From a virus, in the IMG/VR virus record IMGVR_UViG_3300036832_000469, positions 1 to 41,098 of that record: 41,098 bases of DNA, one strand, 5' to 3'. This document shows positions 37,005 to 41,098 of this stretch, in pieces (position 1 is the first letter of the stretch; the number at the start of each line of letters is the position of its first letter). The notes below the pieces were generated by a model. It searched no databases and was not told the DNA's origin. It saw nothing but the letters and a program-made list of their open reading frames with translations. Position numbers and translations under genes: made by a program.

Positions 37005-37059
37005 TCCAGAATGAGCGATCGCTTTCCGGCATGATCGGCGCATGGCGCGGGCGCTTCAT
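36925..37059 (-). CDS. 44-aa single-TM protein
   Basis: The ATG at 37059 overlaps the stop of the TIM-barrel-like gene (ATGA), which strongly supports it. The protein has a basic N-terminus, then one membrane helix (SFWITAIILVAIFAFVLGF). It is positioned just before the capsid gene in the head operon. It may be a small membrane protein acting in head assembly or in the host membrane. No family known. Confidence 0.7.
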   Translation of the reverse strand: MKRPRHAPIMPESDRSFWITAIILVAIFAFVLGFLTHEAWGLAS

Positions 37060-39443
37060 GCGTCAACCCGATAGATGCCGATGCAATTGCCTTGCGGGAA
37101 TGTGTCGGAAAATGTCGAGCCGCCCGTCACCGTGATTACATGCTCGGCGATGAAGGCGCCGTGACCGGAACCGTTGCCGCTTGAGGTAAGCGCGCCGGAA
37201 AAGGTCAGCAAAACATCGAACGTCGTTCTGCTATCGGGACTGTCGGGAGAGCCACCGGAGCCGACCGCCATCACTGGCAAGCCGGTCGACGTATTGTTGA
37301 GACCGGGAACCCCGGATGTTCCCATAGTTCGCACGATATCGCCGACGGCTAATTGTTGGGTCTCCCCACATGTGATCCGGGTCCACGCGCCGTTTACCGG
37401 GCTGGTGACCGCGTTAATTATGCTATCGGAATGAAACCGCGTCACCTTGGTGGCGGTGACGCCGTTCGGGCCGGCCGGCGTCGCCATGGTGAAGTTAGCG
37501 GTGAGCGTGTTGGCGTTGATGCCGTTGGTGCCGTCATTTTGCGAACCGCGATAATCGCAAAACAACCAAAACCCGTTGTTGGTCAGGGTGACGCCGTTAA
37601 CGGTGATGGTTGCGCCCTGATAGTATTTCGCCATCACCTCGAACGCGGAGGCCAGCGAGCGATTAAAATTGGTCGTGTTAGCGCCGACATAGGCGCCCGG
37701 ATTCGCCATCGTGTAGGCGGCTTGCTGATTATAGGTGATGCCATAATCCGCAACCCGATAGGGCGCCCGGAATCCGGCCGTCGAGCCGCCCGCATTGTCG
37801 CCGGTTACGTGCACGAAGCCCGCTGATGTGGTTCCTTCGGCAAATGGCGAATTGATAATTCGCGCCAGCGTGTTGACCAACAAGTGCGTGGCCTTGCCGC
37901 GGTCATAGTAGGAAACCGTGTCGCCGGTTTTGATGGTGATATATTGATTATTGCCCGCAACATCGACCGTGTAGGTGTCGCCGCTGATTGTATAAAAATG
38001 CCGGGCCCCATGAATAAGCGCGCCCCACACCGCGGCGTTGTATTGATATGGGAGAATGGTTGTCCAATTATTGCCGGGACTCTGATTGTAGTTTTCAATC
38101 GAGCCGGTCATTGGGGTCTTGACTGAGTTGGCATGGCTTTGGTAGGCGCGCATTGCATCAACGCGATCGCCATAGTGCGAGCCGCGCGCGTGCTGATCGG
38201 GCGATAATGTAAATGATGCAATTCTCCAATTACTATGCGATCCGGACCCAACCGCCACGGTTGCGGCGCCGAGGGTTACGCTCGACCCCGGCGTAAAAGC
38301 GGTGACCGGGCACATCATCTCATCGCCGTTGGTGCCGTTGATCAACGTGGCAAGCGATTGATGCTTGGGGTCGCTGGCGTGAAACTCGAGGACGCTGTTG
38401 TCGGCAATCGATCCGGATGAAAATGTCACCACGCCAATTGTCGTTCCAACTCCACAAGTGAATGTGCCGGTGACTGAAATTTGACTCCCGTTTACATACC
38501 ACGATCCATAAAACGCCCCAACCGCACCGCCGATCCCTTCGTTATTGATGATGTTGGATGAGGGAGGATCACTAAACCAGTACATATCCTCGCCGGTGAG
38601 ATCGATGTGGCGCGGATTGCCGTCGCGATTGAGTATTTGCGTATAGAGAATTTCGGTCGGCGTCATGGCGTTGATCGAAGTGCCGAAATTCACGCCCGCC
38701 GTGCTATTGTTGAGCGAATTCGCCGCCATCGCCGGATAATTGCCCTGATTATAAAAATTATACACGGTGCCGATATCGTTGAGAATGTGGTGGGTGAAAT
38801 TGACCCACGCGAATCTTCCATCTTGGAAATTCGCCGGCATCCGGACACTCGGCGCCCACGTGCTGGTTGCGGCAAACGAGTGAACCAAATCGGTGGTCGC
38901 ATCCGAATTCCACCAATTCGGTTCGTCAACCGGCAGAAATCCGATGGTTTCGGCGCCCGCCGCCGTCATCCAGCCAATCCAGCCATTACTGATGAAGGGC
39001 GGACTATCCACCGGGCTATTAACGATTGGATCGCTGCCGCCATAACAGCCCTGGATCAGATAAACCGGCGTCGGCACCGTGCCGTTGGCAACGCCGGCCG
39101 GGCCCAAATAGGTCAACGAATTGGCATCATTGCTTCCCGCGCCCACCGTCGAGGCGGAAAGCGCCCCCCAGACATTGACCCCGACGTCGCACATGTTTTT
39201 GACGTATTGGGCATTACTGAGCCCCGGCCACCACGCGATGATCATAACCTTGTCGTAATCAAATCCGGCGGCGGCGGCGTAGCTAAAACCATTGCGCGAC
39301 CAATAGTTGTTACTCTGCACCCCGCTGCTGATGGTTTCCCCGTCGGCCGCAACCAAGCTGACACCGCTGGGCAACCCGCCGCCGCCGGTTGGACTATCGC
39401 CGCTCGGATCATGCCCGCGGGCGCGCGAATAGAGCGCAGGCAT
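37056..39443 (-). CDS. Large glycoside-hydrolase-like protein
   Basis: A 795-residue protein between terminase and the capsid genes, an unexpected place. The first 420 residues look like a TIM barrel: a strand VMIIAWWPG, then a NAQYVKNMCDVGVNVWGALS helix, FLPVDEPNWW, HIDLTGEDMYWF, and a WGALIHGARHFYTI segment that resembles the last strands of a GH barrel. The remainder is beta rich, with Gly/Ser/Thr repeats and a TFDVLLTFSGAL ending. It could be a glycanase or a catalytically dead sugar-binding protein. TGATG links it to terminase; the role is unknown. Confidence 0.6.
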   Translation of the reverse strand: MPALYSRARGHDPSGDSPTGGGGLPSGVSLVAADGETISSGVQSNNYWSRNGFSYAAAAGFDYDKVMIIAWWPGLSNAQYVKNMCDVGVNVWGALSASTVGAGSNDANSLTYLGPAGVANGTVPTPVYLIQGCYGGSDPIVNSPVDSPPFISNGWIGWMTAAGAETIGFLPVDEPNWWNSDATTDLVHSFAATSTWAPSVRMPANFQDGRFAWVNFTHHILNDIGTVYNFYNQGNYPAMAANSLNNSTAGVNFGTSINAMTPTEILYTQILNRDGNPRHIDLTGEDMYWFSDPPSSNIINNEGIGGAVGAFYGSWYVNGSQISVTGTFTCGVGTTIGVVTFSSGSIADNSVLEFHASDPKHQSLATLINGTNGDEMMCPVTAFTPGSSVTLGAATVAVGSGSHSNWRIASFTLSPDQHARGSHYGDRVDAMRAYQSHANSVKTPMTGSIENYNQSPGNNWTTILPYQYNAAVWGALIHGARHFYTISGDTYTVDVAGNNQYITIKTGDTVSYYDRGKATHLLVNTLARIINSPFAEGTTSAGFVHVTGDNAGGSTAGFRAPYRVADYGITYNQQAAYTMANPGAYVGANTTNFNRSLASAFEVMAKYYQGATITVNGVTLTNNGFWLFCDYRGSQNDGTNGINANTLTANFTMATPAGPNGVTATKVTRFHSDSIINAVTSPVNGAWTRITCGETQQLAVGDIVRTMGTSGVPGLNNTSTGLPVMAVGSGGSPDSPDSRTTFDVLLTFSGALTSSGNGSGHGAFIAEHVITVTGGSTFSDTFPQGNCIGIYRVDA

Positions 39444-41065
39444 CAGGCAAAAAACATCTGGAACGTCGGCGTGGGTTTATTCGCGCGCGCCTTGATGCCC
39501 ATCAGCATCGCCAGCGCAACCGCTGGATCAATGCGAAACCGCGCCTTGTCCTTATCGAGCTTGCGATAGCCGCCCGGCGATGTGGTCGCCACCGCATTGG
39601 CAATCGACCATGTCAGGACCGGATTATTCGGATGCTTGAGCTTGCGATTGATCACCGCCACCTCGAACGCTTCCACCGCCGGCCCCATGTCCTTGTAACC
39701 CTGTCCCCACGGATAAAGCCGCAAGCCCGAGCCCTTGTTTTTTTCGTTGTGCTCGAACGCCGCAAGCCCGATGCCGTCGAGCGCGCGCAGAAGCTCGCCC
39801 ATGCCCCACCGGTCATAAACCAAGCCCTGCACCTTGTAGCGCTTCCAAAGCTCGCCGATCTTCATCGCGATAAGCTCCGGATCAATCGAACGGCCCGGCG
39901 TTGCCAGCAAGTGCCCTTGCTTGAACCAATCCACATAGCGGGCATTGCCGGATCCGAAATCCCGGTCGGAATGCTCCAACAGGAAATCTTGCGGCTTCCA
40001 GATGTAGGCGGCGATCCGGGTGTCGTCGCCGGCCGAGCCCATGATCAGCGCCGTCAAGTCAACTTTGGCCGACATGTCGAGCGCTAGCCACACTGGCTCG
40101 CCATCCTCGAAATCAGCGCCGCCCTGACATGCCATCCAATCGGCGCGCGAGATCAGCGAACTTTCCGCCGAGACCCGTTGATTGAGATAAAGATTGCGAA
40201 ACTTTGGCTCTTCGGCCGGCAGCCGCTTCGCCTTGGCGGCAATCGACTTGAGATCCTCTAGGCTACGGAAATCGCCAAGCGCCGGATTCGCCTTTTTCCA
40301 GCATGCCGGATCGAACACGTCCGGCTCTTCTAGCGGGACCTCATACAAATGGCAGACAATGCTCGGATCATTGGCCTGCAAACCGTCATCAATCAGGCGC
40401 GAAAAGATATGTTCCGGGTCGTTACTCTGCGTTGATATGGCAATAAATAGCGGCTCTTCCCGCGCCCCCATGCTGGTATCGAGCACATCATAGAGATCCC
40501 GGCTTTTGCTCTGCGCTAGTTCATCATAGATCACGAGGTTGGGGTTTAGCCCGTGCTTGGTCCCGCTTTCCGCGGTGATAGCCTTGTAGAGCGTACCGTT
40601 GAACTTGTTCCGGATCTCCTTGCCGAATGTCTTAACCTTGAGCATCTCGCACAGACGTTGATTGCATTCGACCATCTGATGGCAGAACCGGAATACGATG
40701 CCGGCTTGCTCGTGGTCGTTGGCCGCGGAATATAGCTCGCCGTTGGCAATGGCTTCCGGTCCCTCCAGGTGCGCCAGCACGAGCGCCGCAATCAATGCGG
40801 TCTTGCCATTCTTGCGCGCCATCGAGAGGATCGCGCGCCGCACAATCCGGTTCCCGGTCCCCGGGTCGACCGGATCGTACACATCCCGGATGAATTGCTT
40901 TTGCCATTCCCGCAGCCGGAATGGCTTGCCGGCCCCGACCCCACTCGGCACCGTCAATTCCTGAATGTAATTGATGATCGCGCCCGAGCGGTTTTTGGCC
41001 CGTGGGCTTGAAGGCCGCAGCGATGGCGGCGGATCAATCAAGGGTTCCAGAAAGTTGAGTGCCAT
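39443..41065 (-). CDS. Terminase large subunit
   Basis: The 540-residue protein has the packaging ATPase and nuclease parts: Walker A ARKNGKT (83-89), Walker B LVIYDE (177-182), the coupling motif ISTQ (210-213), and the nuclease acidic residues near D330 (LALDMSAKVD), D336 and D418 (VYDRWGMGELL). It resembles Terminase_1-type large subunits of HK97-like phages. The frame stays open to the right end of the window upstream of this ATG, without a clear ribosome binding site, so the real start may lie further upstream across the join. A matching small subunit was not found. Confidence 0.93.
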   Translation of the reverse strand: MALNFLEPLIDPPPSLRPSSPRAKNRSGAIINYIQELTVPSGVGAGKPFRLREWQKQFIRDVYDPVDPGTGNRIVRRAILSMARKNGKTALIAALVLAHLEGPEAIANGELYSAANDHEQAGIVFRFCHQMVECNQRLCEMLKVKTFGKEIRNKFNGTLYKAITAESGTKHGLNPNLVIYDELAQSKSRDLYDVLDTSMGAREEPLFIAISTQSNDPEHIFSRLIDDGLQANDPSIVCHLYEVPLEEPDVFDPACWKKANPALGDFRSLEDLKSIAAKAKRLPAEEPKFRNLYLNQRVSAESSLISRADWMACQGGADFEDGEPVWLALDMSAKVDLTALIMGSAGDDTRIAAYIWKPQDFLLEHSDRDFGSGNARYVDWFKQGHLLATPGRSIDPELIAMKIGELWKRYKVQGLVYDRWGMGELLRALDGIGLAAFEHNEKNKGSGLRLYPWGQGYKDMGPAVEAFEVAVINRKLKHPNNPVLTWSIANAVATTSPGGYRKLDKDKARFRIDPAVALAMLMGIKARANKPTPTFQMFFA

Positions 41066-41098
41066 CAGCGGTACGGTGGTGTTCTCACGAAATTTTCT

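Noticed and set aside
38607-39569. 320-codon plus-strand open frame
   Set aside because: Antisense to the TIM-barrel-like gene and to terminase; very rich in Arg and Ile with no motif.
1-41098. CRISPR arrays, tRNA or rRNA genes, insertion sequences
   Set aside because: No regularly spaced direct repeats, no cloverleaf pattern with a TTCGA-type arm and no transposase motifs were noticed by eye; a tRNA scan program was not available.

Overview
The window is almost certainly a complete or nearly complete genome of a siphovirus-like tailed phage with HK97-type head genes. No flanking host genes are visible. The GC-rich base composition, the gene-transfer-agent-like tail assembly genes, the ParB-like gene and the general gene style suggest an alphaproteobacterial host, perhaps Rhizobiales; this is an inference. 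No integrase, DNA polymerase, primase, helicase, rRNA, tRNA or CRISPR array was recognised. If the two ends are joined, the HNH endonuclease gene (49-429) lies directly upstream of the large terminase gene (39443-41065), the usual phage arrangement, so the window looks like a circular or permuted genome cut between those two genes.

Layout. (1) 49-3798, minus strand: small early genes, many joined by ATGA overlaps. They include an HTH regulator, a zinc-ribbon protein, a VRR-NUC nuclease, a small protein ending in an SSB-like acidic tail, a NusG-like (NGN-only) transcription factor and the HNH nuclease. (2) 3799-3917: divergent control region. (3) 3918-9652, plus strand: a ParB-like protein, a zinc-finger protein, many tiny genes (several under 60 codons), a tandem duplicated pair, an RDD-like membrane protein, a RecT-like annealing protein, and a protein ending in a PEP-CTERM sorting signal. 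(4) 9594-11190, minus: lysis genes (amidase fused to a DPBB-like domain, a one-TM protein, a two-TM holin candidate). (5) 11218-11605, plus: three very small membrane proteins. (6) 11635-21223, minus: tail genes (hub with an inserted LamG-like domain, distal tail protein, tape measure, frameshifted chaperone pair, two tail-tube paralogues, completion proteins), interrupted by a GH16-like depolymerase. (7) 21233-26853, minus: a 5.6 kb cassette of about eight glycosyltransferase, methyltransferase and sugar-related genes. (8) 26846-31639, minus: virion surface proteins, including a 16-unit beta-repeat protein and a likely beta-helix tailspike. (9) 31655-41065, minus: connector, collagen-like fibre protein, portal, protease-capsid fusion, a TIM-barrel-like protein and terminase.

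How it may work together. A 26-bp element, TTGACW-N5-GTGRC-N5-GKCAC, occurs three times, each time upstream of a gene group: the plus-strand early operon, the second plus-strand block, and the NusG-like gene. It looks like a phage regulon with promoter and operator combined. The NusG-like protein is a good candidate for letting RNA polymerase read through terminators in the roughly 31 kb late operon. One strong intrinsic terminator sits just after the capsid gene. The glycan cassette lies directly downstream of the beta-repeat surface protein, which makes virion glycosylation (or remodelling of host surface glycan) the most interesting hypothesis in the window.
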